From: Chthoniobacterales bacterium
GTDB taxonomy: Bacteria > Verrucomicrobiota > Verrucomicrobiia > Chthoniobacterales > UBA6821
Direction: 5' to 3'
Assembly: GCA_019747735.1 (NCBI GenBank)
Contig: JAIEQL010000033.1
Coordinates: 1-37,655 of the forward strand
Length of the DNA stretch: 37,655 nucleotides
A program made the translations under genes and the position numbers. Positions 1 to 8,860 of this stretch are shown in pieces; the first letter of the stretch is position 1; each line of letters begins with the position of its first letter. The notes beneath the pieces are model-generated. The model worked only from the letters and a program-made list of their open reading frames with translations, ran no database searches and was not told where the DNA came from.

Positions 1-75
1 GTCCCTATACACTGCGGGTCTGTGCGCTTCGCTCCTGGTACTGCATCAATTTTATTCATTTTCAAGACACCCTCT
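1..75. mobile_element. Me1 element, right part (cut by window edge)
   Basis: This is the right half of the Me1 element seen complete at 28487-28629, 30442-30585 and 33487-33625. It matches those copies from the internal GTCCCTATACACTGCGGG segment to the terminal TTTTCAAGACACCCTCT. Its last base lies inside the stop codon (74-76, TAG on the minus strand) of the neighbouring deacetylase gene, so the element sits exactly at the 3' end of that gene. No coding capacity is seen. Confidence 0.85.
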
Positions 76-853
76 ATGTACATTTTCCAAATGATCCTGA
101 TTTTTTAAGAAGATAGTCCCGATAAGTCACCGCCACACGATGAGACAAAGCTCGTTGGATACTTCTCAGTGCATGAGCACGAATAGTGGCATGACCCCAA
201 TCAGGAGGGTGAAGGCTTATGCGCAGAAGCGGTCTTTTCTTTTTGGTGATGGTTTGAAAAAGAAATTCATTCCAACGGAGGCTGACCCAGCGCCGCCATC
301 GTGCCCGTACGCTATAGACCATGCTTTGTGAAGGCTCATAACGAGAGGGTTCCCGAGTTGTATCAAAAACTCCTCCCAGTCGTGTCGTATACAAAAATCC
401 TAAATCGTGCACTGCTTTTTCTGCAGCGGCGCTCAACAACCATGCAGGGGGAATGAAGCCGACGCACTCTTCTTTCAAAAAGCCAATCTTCTCTAAATGG
501 GTTCGTCCTTCAGAAAGCTTTTGATGTGCCTCTTCATAAGAAAGGTCAAAAAATTCTCCTTCCCCCGCAGTATAGTAGTTGGTAATCCAACGCGTTAAGA
601 GATTCTCTTTCGGCCCCTGAGGTCGGGAATGATACAACCCATGAAGCACGATTTCATGCCCTTCCTGTCGTTTTTGATGCAGCCATGTTACAAACTCAGG
701 AAATGCCTCTAACCACCCAATGCCATGATGATTGGGAATCACCAAGAGGGAACAACGATCCACGCCATACGATTTCAAGTCGCGCAGCATCTCCTCTACA
801 ACAGCCTGCGTTTGAGGAGAAACATCATGAATAGAGATGACCAACATTTGCAT
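74..853 (-). CDS. DUF2334 / polysaccharide deacetylase-like protein
   Basis: A 259-residue protein resembling the DUF2334 branch of the NodB-like carbohydrate esterase superfamily. Visible family signatures are IHDVSP near the N-terminus (residues 8-13, where NodB-like enzymes place their catalytic and metal Asp), EIVLHGLYH around residues 67-75 (metal-binding His pair) and FIPPAW around 133-138. No signal peptide or membrane segment is seen, so it is probably cytosolic. The substrate is unknown. The ATG at 853 is followed closely by a second in-frame ATG (Met3). It is divergent from ftsH with only 38 bp between the starts, so the two promoters must overlap the neighbouring genes or be very compact. 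The stop codon lies at the edge of an Me1 repeat. Confidence 0.8.
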   Translation of the reverse strand: MQMLVISIHDVSPQTQAVVEEMLRDLKSYGVDRCSLLVIPNHHGIGWLEAFPEFVTWLHQKRQEGHEIVLHGLYHSRPQGPKENLLTRWITNYYTAGEGEFFDLSYEEAHQKLSEGRTHLEKIGFLKEECVGFIPPAWLLSAAAEKAVHDLGFLYTTRLGGVFDTTREPSRYEPSQSMVYSVRARWRRWVSLRWNEFLFQTITKKKRPLLRISLHPPDWGHATIRAHALRSIQRALSHRVAVTYRDYLLKKSGSFGKCT

Positions 854-891
854 TTAGCAAATATATCTGTAGAGTGTATGGACTAAAAGTA

Positions 892-2952
892 ATGTCTTCA
901 CAAAATACACCTTCACCTAATCTTAATAATAACGACGAGCTCCCCCCTCTCAAAAATGGGAAAGAGCCTACCGAACCCGTTAACTGGCGCTCTCTCATTT
1001 TATTGCTGATAGCACTTGCCCTCATTGGCGGTGCTTTTTTCTTCAGGGGCAATAATCTCATGCCTTCGGAAGAGCTCTCTCTGCCAAAATTTGAAACCTT
1101 GCTTAAGGATGGAAAAATTATTTCCACCAATGAAAAACCGTTAGAACTTCTCATCGAGGAAGGAAAAAACACGCAATATCTTAGTGGTTTCTATTTGAAA
1201 AAAACGGCTACTGGGCAAATTCCAGCAGCTTTTAAAACTACTGTCTACATGCCCTACAACAGTGGCACCTTAGAAAAAGAGTTGACCGCTGCTGGCATTA
1301 CTCCTACCCCACGTGCCGAGTCCAATGTCTTTGTGACAGCGCTCATCAATGTGCTCCCAGTTGTTCTTTTTGTCGTTGTTCTCTATTTTTTCTTTCGCTC
1401 CCAAATTAAAATGGCAGGCCGTAGCGCTATGGGTTTTGGAAAGAGCAAAGCAAAAATGCTCGCTCGCGAAAAAAATAAAATCACCTTTAAAGATGTTGCC
1501 GGTGTCGAAGAGGCCAAAGACGAGGTGTTAGAGCTCGTGGAGTTTCTTAAAAATCCTAAGCGTTTTCAAAAACTAGGAGGACGCATTCCTAAAGGGGTGC
1601 TCATGATTGGCTCTCCAGGAACTGGCAAAACGCTTTTAGCCCGGGCTATTGCAGGAGAAGCCGCCGTTCCTTTCTTCAACATTAGTGGTTCTGATTTTGT
1701 CGAAATGTTTGTCGGTGTTGGTGCCTCTCGCGTCCGTGATATGTTTGAACAAGGCCGCAAATCGGCTCCTTGCCTCATTTTTATTGATGAAATTGATGCT
1801 GTTGGTCGCCATCGTGGTCATGGTGTAGGCGGGGGTCATGATGAACGCGAGCAGACGCTCAATCAGTTGCTTGTGGAGATGGATGGATTTGATGCTCAAG
1901 ATGGAGTCATCATCATTGCTGCGACAAACCGTCCTGATGTCCTAGACCCAGCCTTACTAAGGCCTGGACGCTTTGATCGCCAAGTGACTATCAACCTTCC
2001 TGATGTCAAAGGTCGTGAAGAAATTCTGCAGGTGCATGCTAAAAAAGTAAAACTTTCTGAGGATGTGAATCTTGCTCGCATTGCACGAGGCACCCCTGGT
2101 TATTCTGGGGCAGAGCTAGCCAATGTGATTAACGAGGCAGCTCTTATGGCTGCTCGCAAGGGATTAAAAGCCATTCATCAGTTTGAATTGGAAGAGGCGC
2201 GGGACAAAGTCCGCTGGGGAAGAGAGCGCCGCAGCATGGCCATGACAGAAAAAGAAAAGACAACTACGGCATGGCACGAAGCAGGGCATGCGCTACTGAA
2301 TGTTATTTTGGACCACACCCATCCTCTTCATAAAGTCACCATCATTCCACGTGGGCAGTACCTTGGAGCGACGATGTATCTTCCAGAAAACGATCAACAC
2401 TCCACCCAACAAAAAGAAGCTCTTGACGGGCTTGTCATGACGATGGGAGGGCGCATTGCTGAAAAAATGTTCACCGATGATGTCTCCAACGGAGCTGCAG
2501 GTGATATTGCACAAGCTACTAAAATGGCTCGTAAGATGGTTTGTGAATGGGGAATGAGCAAACTTGGAATGATTCGCTTTACCGAAGAGAATGATTACGT
2601 TTTTCTAGGACGCGATATGTCAAGCAAGCGCGAATATAGCGAAGCCACTGCTCAGCAAATTGATTCCGAAGTGAAGCGTATTATTGACGAAGCTTATGCA
2701 CGCGCTCTAGAGCTCCTTGAAATTAACAAAGAGAAAGTGGCTTTGATTGCTCATGCTCTTCTTGAGTTTGAAACCCTCGAGGGCTCTCAGGTAGAGGATT
2801 TGATCAAGTTGGGGTATATGAAAAATCCTCCAGTTTTAGAACGGAAGCCACCTCCGATCCCACCGACTCCGATGGCTCCCGCCACGGAAATTGCCAAGCC
2901 AACACTTCCAGATTTTCCTACCGGTGGGCTGGTGGCGCCGGTTCCGGCTTAA
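892..2952 (+). CDS. ftsH: ATP-dependent zinc metalloprotease FtsH
   Basis: Membrane-anchored AAA+ protease that extracts and degrades membrane and short-lived cytosolic proteins as a hexamer. From ATG 892 it has 686 residues: a Pro/Asn-rich N-tail, TM helix 1 about 34-51, a periplasmic segment, TM helix 2 about 145-168, Walker A GSPGTGKT (240-247), Walker B LIFIDEID (about 295), the second region of homology with RPGRFDR, and the M41 zinc site HEAGH (462-466) with a downstream Asp in NGAAGDI. The insert [13 protein letters not shown] after Walker B is of the kind seen in Verrucomicrobiota. The C-terminus is a Pro-rich tail. A GTG at 874 would add six residues; I prefer ATG 892 because GGA lies 9 nt upstream. 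Family assignment is certain; start moderately so. Confidence 0.97.
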   Translation: MSSQNTPSPNLNNNDELPPLKNGKEPTEPVNWRSLILLLIALALIGGAFFFRGNNLMPSEELSLPKFETLLKDGKIISTNEKPLELLIEEGKNTQYLSGFYLKKTATGQIPAAFKTTVYMPYNSGTLEKELTAAGITPTPRAESNVFVTALINVLPVVLFVVVLYFFFRSQIKMAGRSAMGFGKSKAKMLAREKNKITFKDVAGVEEAKDEVLELVEFLKNPKRFQKLGGRIPKGVLMIGSPGTGKTLLARAIAGEAAVPFFNISGSDFVEMFVGVGASRVRDMFEQGRKSAPCLIFIDEIDAVGRHRGHGVGGGHDEREQTLNQLLVEMDGFDAQDGVIIIAATNRPDVLDPALLRPGRFDRQVTINLPDVKGREEILQVHAKKVKLSEDVNLARIARGTPGYSGAELANVINEAALMAARKGLKAIHQFELEEARDKVRWGRERRSMAMTEKEKTTTAWHEAGHALLNVILDHTHPLHKVTIIPRGQYLGATMYLPENDQHSTQQKEALDGLVMTMGGRIAEKMFTDDVSNGAAGDIAQATKMARKMVCEWGMSKLGMIRFTEENDYVFLGRDMSSKREYSEATAQQIDSEVKRIIDEAYARALELLEINKEKVALIAHALLEFETLEGSQVEDLIKLGYMKNPPVLERKPPPIPPTPMAPATEIAKPTLPDFPTGGLVAPVPA

Positions 2953-2967
2953 AAGCAGAGAAGAAAG

Positions 2968-3235
2968 ATTCACAGGGATGGAAGCGATAGAAGGGATGGC
3001 AGAACAAAAAAGGATAACTGCGAAACAATTAGTTTTTTCTCTTATAGTGGATTAAATTGAAAAGGGCATGGTAGAAGTGCAGAAATTTTTTCTTAGGATA
3101 AGGCCGAAGAACGAGCGCTATCCTAAGATAATGTGAGATCTGAGAACGCAGTCCTGAGGAAAAAGAGCCAGCTTATGGCGTGCTCTTTTTAATTTAATAC
3201 ACTATATCCCTTCTATCGCTTCCATCCCTGTGAAT
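2968..3235. repeat. Bookend inverted repeat between ftsH and the LolA-like gene
   Basis: A perfect 30-bp inverted repeat: the left arm is 2968-2997 (ATTCACAGGGATGGAAGCGA and on), the right arm 3206-3235. The left arm starts 16 bp after the ftsH stop; the right arm contains the GTG start (3230-3232) of the next gene. The arm has an internal 9-bp period (GGGATGGAA, GCGATAGAA, GGGATGGCA). An Me2 element (3043-3206) lies between the arms and abuts the right one. Related arms occur at 6469-6504, 6702-6735, 21465-21507, 26944-27016, 27202-27217 and 35611-35672. Confidence 0.85.
3043..3206. mobile_element. Me2 element, copy A (MITE-like, TATA ends)
   Basis: A 164-bp non-coding element with terminal inverted repeats TATAGTGGATTAAATTGAAA at the left and its near-perfect complement at 3184-3206. 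Copy B at 19928-20091 has exactly the same length, in opposite orientation, and is alignable along its whole length but clearly diverged. Ends beginning with TATA are compatible with TA target duplication, as used by IS630/Tc1-type transposases; that parentage is inference because no transposase is in the window. Confidence 0.8.
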
Positions 3236-3934
3236 TTCTTTTTTTCTTTTTTTTGCCCATCCTTGTTTTTTCTTTTTTTGCTAGCCTTTCGTTGCGAGAG
3301 TGCTTCTGAACTCCCTGCCCAAGATCTTTTGAAGGCAGCGCGTCTTCACCCAACAGCTCACCCTCTACAGCTTTCAGGAGAGCTTCGCGGTAGGGAGCAG
3401 CCTCTCCCCTTCACTTTAACAATTGAAAAAGGAGCATTGCGTTATCAATTTTACGATCCTGAAGAAACCATCCTCTTAACAATGGGACCAGTCTCCTCCT
3501 CGTTGAGCGCCTCCACAAAAGGAACGGCAAGCCACCTGCTCACAGAAGCTAAGCGTTATCAGGAAATTCGTGATACAGGAGTCACTTATGATGATCTTTC
3601 TCTGGGATTTCTTTATTGGCCACAACCTCATCTGCTCAAACACGAACTGCTGCGTGGTATGAAAGTTGCGGTCATTGAACTGTGTGCACCCTCTTCCCGG
3701 GATATTTCCAAATCACCTTATGGAAGTGCCCGTGTTTGGGTTGATGCTAACAATGGAATGCCATTGCGCATGGAGGGGTTTGATCCAAGGGGCCACCTTC
3801 TCAAACGCTTTGAAGTCATCTCCGCTCAAAAAATAGAAGACCTCTGGATGCTTAAAGAAATGCGTATAGAAACCTTTGATCCTGCAACAGAAAAGATCCT
3901 TCAACGGCGCTACCTCGATTTTTCTGCTCAATGA
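3230..3934 (+). CDS. Exported LolA-like / outer-membrane lipoprotein-sorting type protein
   Basis: A 234-residue protein with a Phe-rich hydrophobic N-terminal signal (about 1-24, ending CESASE; the Cys in FRCESAS could be a lipobox-like Cys but the preceding residues do not fit well). The rest is predicted beta-rich, with a LolA-like pattern: SGELRGR, FTLTIEKGALRY, a central VAVIELCAP strand, then SARVWVDANNGMPLRMEGFD and LWMLKEMRIETFD, typical of LolA/MucB-fold proteins that carry lipids or lipoproteins. The GTG start lies inside a repeat arm. The last four bases overlap hrpB (ATGA), so the two are probably co-translated, although the functional link is not obvious. Fold assignment is by pattern only. 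Confidence 0.65.
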   Translation: MNFFFSFFCPSLFFLFLLAFRCESASELPAQDLLKAARLHPTAHPLQLSGELRGREQPLPFTLTIEKGALRYQFYDPEETILLTMGPVSSSLSASTKGTASHLLTEAKRYQEIRDTGVTYDDLSLGFLYWPQPHLLKHELLRGMKVAVIELCAPSSRDISKSPYGSARVWVDANNGMPLRMEGFDPRGHLLKRFEVISAQKIEDLWMLKEMRIETFDPATEKILQRRYLDFSAQ

Positions 3935-6444
3935 ACCTGCCCATCGAAGAACTTCGCTCTGATATTCTGCAATCGCTTGCGACCAGCAATCGCTTGATTG
4001 TGGAAGCTCCCACGGGCTCTGGAAAATCGACACAAATTCCACAGATGCTCTTAGAGGGTGGTCTGTTAGGAAAGGGACGCGCGATGATTTTACAGCCACG
4101 TCGGCTTGCCGCACGCATGTTAGCGGCACGGGTGGCTCAAGAGCGTCATCAAGAACTTGGAAAAGAAGTCGGTTACAAAATTCGCCTTGAGGAAGTCTGT
4201 AGCCACCAGACGCGACTCCTTTTTGTGACAGAGGGAATTTTAATGAGGCAGCTTTTAACCGATTCTTATCTAGAAGGAGTCACTGCGTTGCTTTTTGATG
4301 AATTTCACGAGCGCCATCTCTACAGCGATATTGGCCTGATGCAGGCACTGGCACTTCAAGAGACTCATCGTCCCGATTTAAAAATCATTGTCATGTCGGC
4401 GACCTTGGATACAGCAGCCTTGGCAACTTATCTAGAGCCATGCACTATTCTTCGTTCTAGTGGACGAACTCATCCAGTAACAACTCATTATTTAGCGCGA
4501 GAAAACACTGGAGAAACACCATGGGAGCTTGCTATCGAGGGCGTTGAAAAATTATTGCATCTCACCGAGGGACATCTCCTGGTCTTTATGCCAGGGGCTT
4601 ATGAAATCGCTCGTACTATTTCTGCGCTGCGAGCCCAAATCTCTTCTTCGATTCCTATTTTTGCACTCCATGGAGAATTAACTCCTGCCGATCAAGATGC
4701 TGCTGTTGCAACGGCGGCAACTCGGAAAATTATTGTAGCTACTAATGTTGCCGAGACTTCGCTCACTATTGATGGGGTCACTGGTGTCATTGATGCAGGG
4801 CTTGCTCGTGTTGCTTCCTTTGATGTGCGCCGCAGTATGAACACGTTACTAATTGAAAAAATTAGCCGCGCCTCTGCCGATCAACGTGCCGGCCGCGCTG
4901 GAAGAACAGCTCCTGGACACTGCATGCGCCTTTGGACCGAGCGCGATCATGAGCGGCGATTAGCACGAGAAGTGCCAGAAATTCATCGCGTTGATCTTTC
5001 GGAAGTATTGCTCACTCTCAAAGGGACCGGGTCTCAATCCCTAGAAGAAATGAAATGGCTCGACCAACCAGATGCACAGGCTCTGGCAAAAGCAGAAACG
5101 CTTTTGTATGACTTAGGAGCAACTGACAAGGAAGGTCATCTCACCGCCCTTGGAAAAAAGATGCTCGTCTTTCCAACTCATCCACGTTATGCGCGGATGC
5201 TCTTAGCAGCTCAGGAACTGGGTTGTGTGCGTGCTGTGGCCTTGATGGCAGCGCTAACACAATCACGTTCGCTCTTGCTAAAAACAGATCGCAAGACGGA
5301 AGAGGAACGCAACGATCTTTTTGGAGGAGGAAACTCTGATTTTCTTGTGCTTTCCCGCGTGTTTACTTGGGCCGAGCGCAATCAATTTAAAGTTGATCAC
5401 TGTCGTCGTTATGCCATCCATGCTGATGCCGCACGACAAACGGGAAGATTTTTTAAACAATTTTGCGACCTAGCCAAAGCTCATCATCTTAATGTAGAAG
5501 CAACTCCCGTTAGTGACGATGCTCTTGCACGCTGTATTTTAGTAGGTTTTGCAGATCAAGTTGCTCGGCGGCGTGATGCAGGAAGCAACCTCTGTGATCT
5601 CGTTCATGGACGTCGCGGCTTTTTAAGCAAAGAGAGTGAGGCCTCTTCGAGTCGCCTGTTGGTTGCTGCAGAAATTAATGAAATTGGCCAAGGGAGTGGA
5701 ACTGTGCGCACTCAACTCTCGATGGCGACAGCGATTGATGAACAGATGCTGCGCGAACTTTTCCCTGACAACTTTTTCGAAGAGAGAAAACTTTTTTTCG
5801 ACAACGCCATCAATCGTGTGATGTGGAAAAAAGAAAAAAAATATCGCGATCTTCTCTTAGAATCGATGAGTTATGAAGCAGCACCCTCTCCAGAGGTAAG
5901 TGCTACACTAGCTGAGGCACTGGCGGAGGGGGATCTTCCCCTTCCAACTTGGAAAGAAGAAGCAGAGCCTTGGATCCAGCGACTGCGTTGGTTTGCGGCT
6001 CATTACCCTGAGTTGAATCTTCCTACTGTCACTGAAGAAGAACGCTTGATGGCCTTAGAACAATGGTGTGAAGGAGCTGCGAGCTATCGAGATGTTAAAG
6101 AACGTTCTCCACTTTGTGCGTTGGCTTCACTGCTCACGCCTGTGCAACAAGCTGCTTTCGAAAAAAAGGCACCAACCACTTATCAACTTCCATCGGGCCG
6201 CAAAGCCCCTCTCATCTACAAAACAACAGGGGATGTTGTTTTAAGCGCTACTATTCAAGAACTCTTTGGACTGACAACAGCACCGCGATTAGCAGAAGGA
6301 AAAGTAGAAATGGTCATAGAAATTTTGGGGCCTAACAAACGCCCTCTCCAGACGACAAGGGACTTACCTTCTTTTTGGAAAGAGACTTATCCCAAGCTCA
6401 AGGTCGAATTGGCGAGGCGTTATCCCAAGCATGAGTGGAAATAG
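3931..6444 (+). CDS. hrpB: ATP-dependent helicase HrpB
   Basis: A DExH-box helicase of the HrpA/HrpB branch, 837 residues, the usual HrpB length. Motifs in order: Walker A APTGSGKS (26-33), DEFHER as motif II (123-128), SAT as motif III (156-158), and motif VI QRAGRAGR (318-325). The remaining 450 residues match the helicase-associated and HrpB C-terminal layout, with GRKAPLIY near the end. HrpB's cellular substrate is poorly defined; RNA unwinding is assumed from the family. The start overlaps the preceding stop by 4 bp (ATGA), which indicates translational coupling. A second family-type spacer repeat begins 24 bp after its stop. Confidence 0.95.
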   Translation: MNLPIEELRSDILQSLATSNRLIVEAPTGSGKSTQIPQMLLEGGLLGKGRAMILQPRRLAARMLAARVAQERHQELGKEVGYKIRLEEVCSHQTRLLFVTEGILMRQLLTDSYLEGVTALLFDEFHERHLYSDIGLMQALALQETHRPDLKIIVMSATLDTAALATYLEPCTILRSSGRTHPVTTHYLARENTGETPWELAIEGVEKLLHLTEGHLLVFMPGAYEIARTISALRAQISSSIPIFALHGELTPADQDAAVATAATRKIIVATNVAETSLTIDGVTGVIDAGLARVASFDVRRSMNTLLIEKISRASADQRAGRAGRTAPGHCMRLWTERDHERRLAREVPEIHRVDLSEVLLTLKGTGSQSLEEMKWLDQPDAQALAKAETLLYDLGATDKEGHLTALGKKMLVFPTHPRYARMLLAAQELGCVRAVALMAALTQSRSLLLKTDRKTEEERNDLFGGGNSDFLVLSRVFTWAERNQFKVDHCRRYAIHADAARQTGRFFKQFCDLAKAHHLNVEATPVSDDALARCILVGFADQVARRRDAGSNLCDLVHGRRGFLSKESEASSSRLLVAAEINEIGQGSGTVRTQLSMATAIDEQMLRELFPDNFFEERKLFFDNAINRVMWKKEKKYRDLLLESMSYEAAPSPEVSATLAEALAEGDLPLPTWKEEAEPWIQRLRWFAAHYPELNLPTVTEEERLMALEQWCEGAASYRDVKERSPLCALASLLTPVQQAAFEKKAPTTYQLPSGRKAPLIYKTTGDVVLSATIQELFGLTTAPRLAEGKVEMVIEILGPNKRPLQTTRDLPSFWKETYPKLKVELARRYPKHEWK

Positions 6445-6468
6445 AAAAATAGGCTGAAGAGGAAAGAG

Positions 6469-6735
6469 ATTCACAGGGATAGAAGCGATGAAAGGGATGG
6501 CAGAAAAAAATGAATAGCCACAAAAGAACTCAAAGAAACTCAGAGATGCCAAATAAAAAAAAGTCCACGGAATAATTAGCTAGCTTTTTTAAAAAATAAC
6601 GAGCTTTTCTCTTTGTGTTTCTTTGAGTTCTTTTGTGGCTATTTCTTATTCTTATTTTTGATTCACGTTTTAATGTTGAGCAGAAGTAACCCAAACTTCT
6701 TCATCTCTTCTATCGCTTCCATCCTTGTGAATTTA
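6469..6735. repeat. Nested bookend inverted repeat between hrpB and a pseudopilin gene
   Basis: Two nested inverted repeats fill the spacer. The outer arms (6469-6504 and 6702-6735) belong to the 9-bp-period family (TTCACAGGGATAGAAGCGAT). The inner arms are a different sequence, a perfect 27-bp match between 6513-6539 (AATAGCCACAAAAGAACTCA and on) and 6618-6644. The outer right arm contains GTG 6727-6729, the likely start codon of the pseudopilin. The spacer could fold into a long imperfect hairpin as DNA or RNA. Confidence 0.85.
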
Positions 6736-7323
6736 TTTTTTAAAAGTGTTAGCAATTGCAGAAAAAGTCATTACGGTTTCACCTTGCTAGAAATGGTGAT
6801 CGTCCTCGCCTTGCTCACTCTGTTAGCGACCTTGTTCTTCCCCTCATGGAAAGGGCTTTTCCGAAGCACGACTACTGCTAACACAACGGCGCTTTTACTT
6901 GGTTCTTTCGAAGAGGCACGCTTGAGTGCTCTTCAAAAACATGCCCAGACGTGGATTGTTTTTCAACATCGCTCTCAAGGCGATCGTTGCTGCAGCTTGC
7001 AACGTGGAAAAGATGGCGTTCTCCATCCTCTCGGACCATGGTTCTCTCTTCCTTCGAACATGGCCTTGGAACTTGCTGCCGAGAGTATCATGACAGTAAC
7101 TCCTCCTTCAGAAATCATCCAAACTCTCTCTGAAGATGCCTCGCAAGAAGAATGCAAGTGGGGAGCTTTTTGCTACAACGCTCAGGGGGCGATTACGTTT
7201 CCTAGTGCCGCAAGTCACCCCTTGCATCTTGATCTGGTCACCACCTCGCTCCAACCGGCCATCCATGATCAAATTTTCTTTTCTCCGCTCACAGGGAGGG
7301 CGTTTAGAAAAAGTGATTTTTGA
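6727..7323 (+). CDS. Type II pseudopilin, GspH-like (Verru_Chthon cassette D-like)
   Basis: A class III prepilin signal is clear: a basic leader ending in HYG followed by FTLLEMVIVLALLTLLATLF, with cleavage after Gly and Glu at +5. From GTG 6727 the protein has 198 residues. The open frame extends upstream to 6613, but that part is repeat sequence, and GTG 6727 gives a normal-length basic leader (MNLFFKSVSNCRKSHYG). It is predicted to be processed by a prepilin peptidase and assembled in the inner membrane. Size and type resemble the first short member of the four-protein Verru_Chthon cassette; the other members follow at 9786-13633 after an inserted islet. The specific cassette assignment is tentative. 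Confidence 0.75.
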   Translation: MNLFFKSVSNCRKSHYGFTLLEMVIVLALLTLLATLFFPSWKGLFRSTTTANTTALLLGSFEEARLSALQKHAQTWIVFQHRSQGDRCCSLQRGKDGVLHPLGPWFSLPSNMALELAAESIMTVTPPSEIIQTLSEDASQEECKWGAFCYNAQGAITFPSAASHPLHLDLVTTSLQPAIHDQIFFSPLTGRAFRKSDF

Positions 7324-7441
7324 GAAGAAAAATTCATGACGTTGGTAGTTACGAAAGAAACACCGAATTTTTCAGTTTGAGCTTGGGTATTAGCTAATCT
7401 CCTGATAGAGAGGATGATTCCTTTAAAAAACCATCTTCTTC

Positions 7442-8437
7442 ATGTCATCTATCATCCCAAATCCCCACGATCGTTTTTTTCGCGCTTCTATGAGCAATCC
7501 GCGAGTTGCTCTGCAGTTTATTGAAAAGCACATTCCTCTGCATATCGCGACAAAGATCGATAAAGACTCACTGCAGATGATGCCTGTAAATTTCATTGAA
7601 GATTTGCAGGAGTGGAAAACGGATCTGCTTTTCAAAGTCACTTTTCAAGGGACTCCTGGCTATATCTATCTTCTTGTCGAACATCAAAGGAAGTCTGAGC
7701 AGTTGATGCCATTGCGGATGCTGGAATATATCACCAAAATTATCCGGATGCATTTGCAGAAAAACAGAAATGGTCCACTTCCTCTCGTTTATCCCTGCGT
7801 CCTCTATAATGGCTCTAAGCCTTATCCTTACACGACAGATATTTTTGAGCTGTTTCAAGATCCAGGCTTTGCTCGCGAAATATTTTTAAAGCCCTTTCAG
7901 CTCATCGACCTCACACAATTTTCTGATGATGATTTAAAAAAAGAGTCACTGCTTGGCATCATGGAGATGCTCTTGAAATATGCCTTTGCACGTGATACTA
8001 TCGCTCTCGTTAGAAATATGAGCGACTTGTTGCAGCAAGCTGATAGGATGCAGGAAGTTGAACTGTTGCGCGAGAGTGCTGAGTATGTTTTTCAAACTAC
8101 TAAAGATAATCTTTCCAAACATGCAGTCTTAAACGAATTTAAAAAACATTTATCACCACCAACTCAAAAAAATATTATGACTCTCGCAGAAGCATTTGTT
8201 GAAGAAGGCCGACAAGAGGGCCGACAAGAAGGTAGGCAAGAAGGCATGCAAAAAGGTCGACAAGAAGAACGTCAAAAATTTCGCTCTTTGCTCCTTAAGC
8301 AATTAGAACGGCGTTTTCCAAATCAAATTACTTCGAATCATCTTCAATTATTAGAGGAAGCCGATAGTGAATCGCTCTCTCTTTGGATTGAAAAACTCAT
8401 GGATGCTAGTTCTATTGGAGAAGTTTTCATGTGGTAG
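7442..8437 (+). CDS. Rpn/YhgA-like recombination-promoting PD-(D/E)XK nuclease
   Basis: A 331-residue protein of the Rpn (YhgA-like, formerly putative transposase) family, nucleases that promote RecA-independent recombination in E. coli. The PD-(D/E)XK core is visible as Asp61 in EWKTDLLFKV and Glu80-His-Gln82 in LLVEHQRKSE, with PNPHDRFFRASM at the N-terminus as in the family. The C-terminal region carries the charged GRQEG repeats (about residues 258-282) common in this family. It stands alone in an islet between pseudopilin genes; spread by mobility or by self-promoted recombination is inferred. Start ATG 7442 is the first in frame and fits the family N-terminus. Confidence 0.85.
   Translation: MSSIIPNPHDRFFRASMSNPRVALQFIEKHIPLHIATKIDKDSLQMMPVNFIEDLQEWKTDLLFKVTFQGTPGYIYLLVEHQRKSEQLMPLRMLEYITKIIRMHLQKNRNGPLPLVYPCVLYNGSKPYPYTTDIFELFQDPGFAREIFLKPFQLIDLTQFSDDDLKKESLLGIMEMLLKYAFARDTIALVRNMSDLLQQADRMQEVELLRESAEYVFQTTKDNLSKHAVLNEFKKHLSPPTQKNIMTLAEAFVEEGRQEGRQEGRQEGMQKGRQEERQKFRSLLLKQLERRFPNQITSNHLQLLEEADSESLSLWIEKLMDASSIGEVFMW
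8203..8273 (+). repeat. Tandem 12-bp repeat in the Rpn gene
   Basis: Degenerate 12-bp units of the form GGCCGACAAGAG / GGTAGGCAAGAA are repeated about five times, encoding the GRQE-G series in the C-terminal part of the nuclease. The period is a multiple of three, so unit gain or loss would keep the frame. Such tracts are common in the family. Confidence 0.7.
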
Positions 8438-8489
8438 AACGAACAAGAGAGAAGTTAAGGAAAGGAAATTAAGGGCATTTTAAAATAAG

Positions 8490-8860
8490 ATGAGCTCTTC
8501 TCTCCACAAGCCTCAACTTTTCACCCTCTCCAACGGATTAACCTTAATTGTGGAGGAAGATCACACGCTTCCTGTTGCTGCAGTCAATGCATGTTGTGGT
8601 ACGGGCCTTCTCCACGAGGGGAAATATTTAGGATCAGGAATCTCTCATATGCTCGAGCATATGTTTTTTAAAGGAACTGCTCGTCGAGCCCAGGAAGCAT
8701 TATGCAAGAGGTAGCTAGCCATGGCGGGTACATCAATGCCTGTGTGCAGTATGATACAGCTGCATTGCATTTAATTTTTTCCTCATTCCATTTGACACTC
8801 CTTGACATCGCCGAATACTTTTCTAAGTCCTATGAAAACGAAGAAGTTAATTCAATTTGA
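8490..8860 (+). pseudogene. M16 zinc peptidase remnant, frameshifted and truncated
   Basis: The first frame (8490-8714, 74 residues) is a clear M16 (insulinase/processing peptidase) N-terminus: FTLSNGLTLIVEEDHTLPVA, then GSGISHMLEHMFFKGT with the inverted zinc motif HxxEH. It stops at TAG 8712. Immediately after, in another frame from 8702, MQEVASHGGYINACVQYDTA continues the same family alignment (GG.iNA..qyDta) to about LLDIAEYF. A frameshift therefore lies near 8690-8702. A normal M16 protein has over 400 residues, and only about 110 remain before the next nuclease gene begins at 8832. This is a dead gene, cut off by, or replaced during, acquisition of that nuclease gene. Confidence 0.85.

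Noticed and set aside
874..891. GTG start for ftsH at 874
   Set aside because: It adds only six residues that do not look like a conserved FtsH N-terminus; ATG 892 has a GGA upstream at usable spacing. Kept as an alternative.
825..1172. 115-codon open frame on the minus strand over the ftsH 5' end
   Set aside because: It overlaps both the deacetylase start and a certain ftsH, has no recognisable domain and is Ser-rich, as is typical of an antisense shadow frame.
3713..4129. Minus-strand frame of 138 codons over hrpB
   Set aside because: Shadow of the hrpB/LolA-like region; no start context or domain.
6613..6726. N-terminal extension of the pseudopilin
   Set aside because: The extension is encoded by inverted-repeat sequence and would place 38 extra hydrophobic residues before the prepilin leader; GTG 6727 gives a normal leader.
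8203..8273. CRISPR-like array in regular 12-bp repeats
   Set aside because: Units are contiguous, in frame and code for the GRQEG tail of an Rpn nuclease; no spacers.
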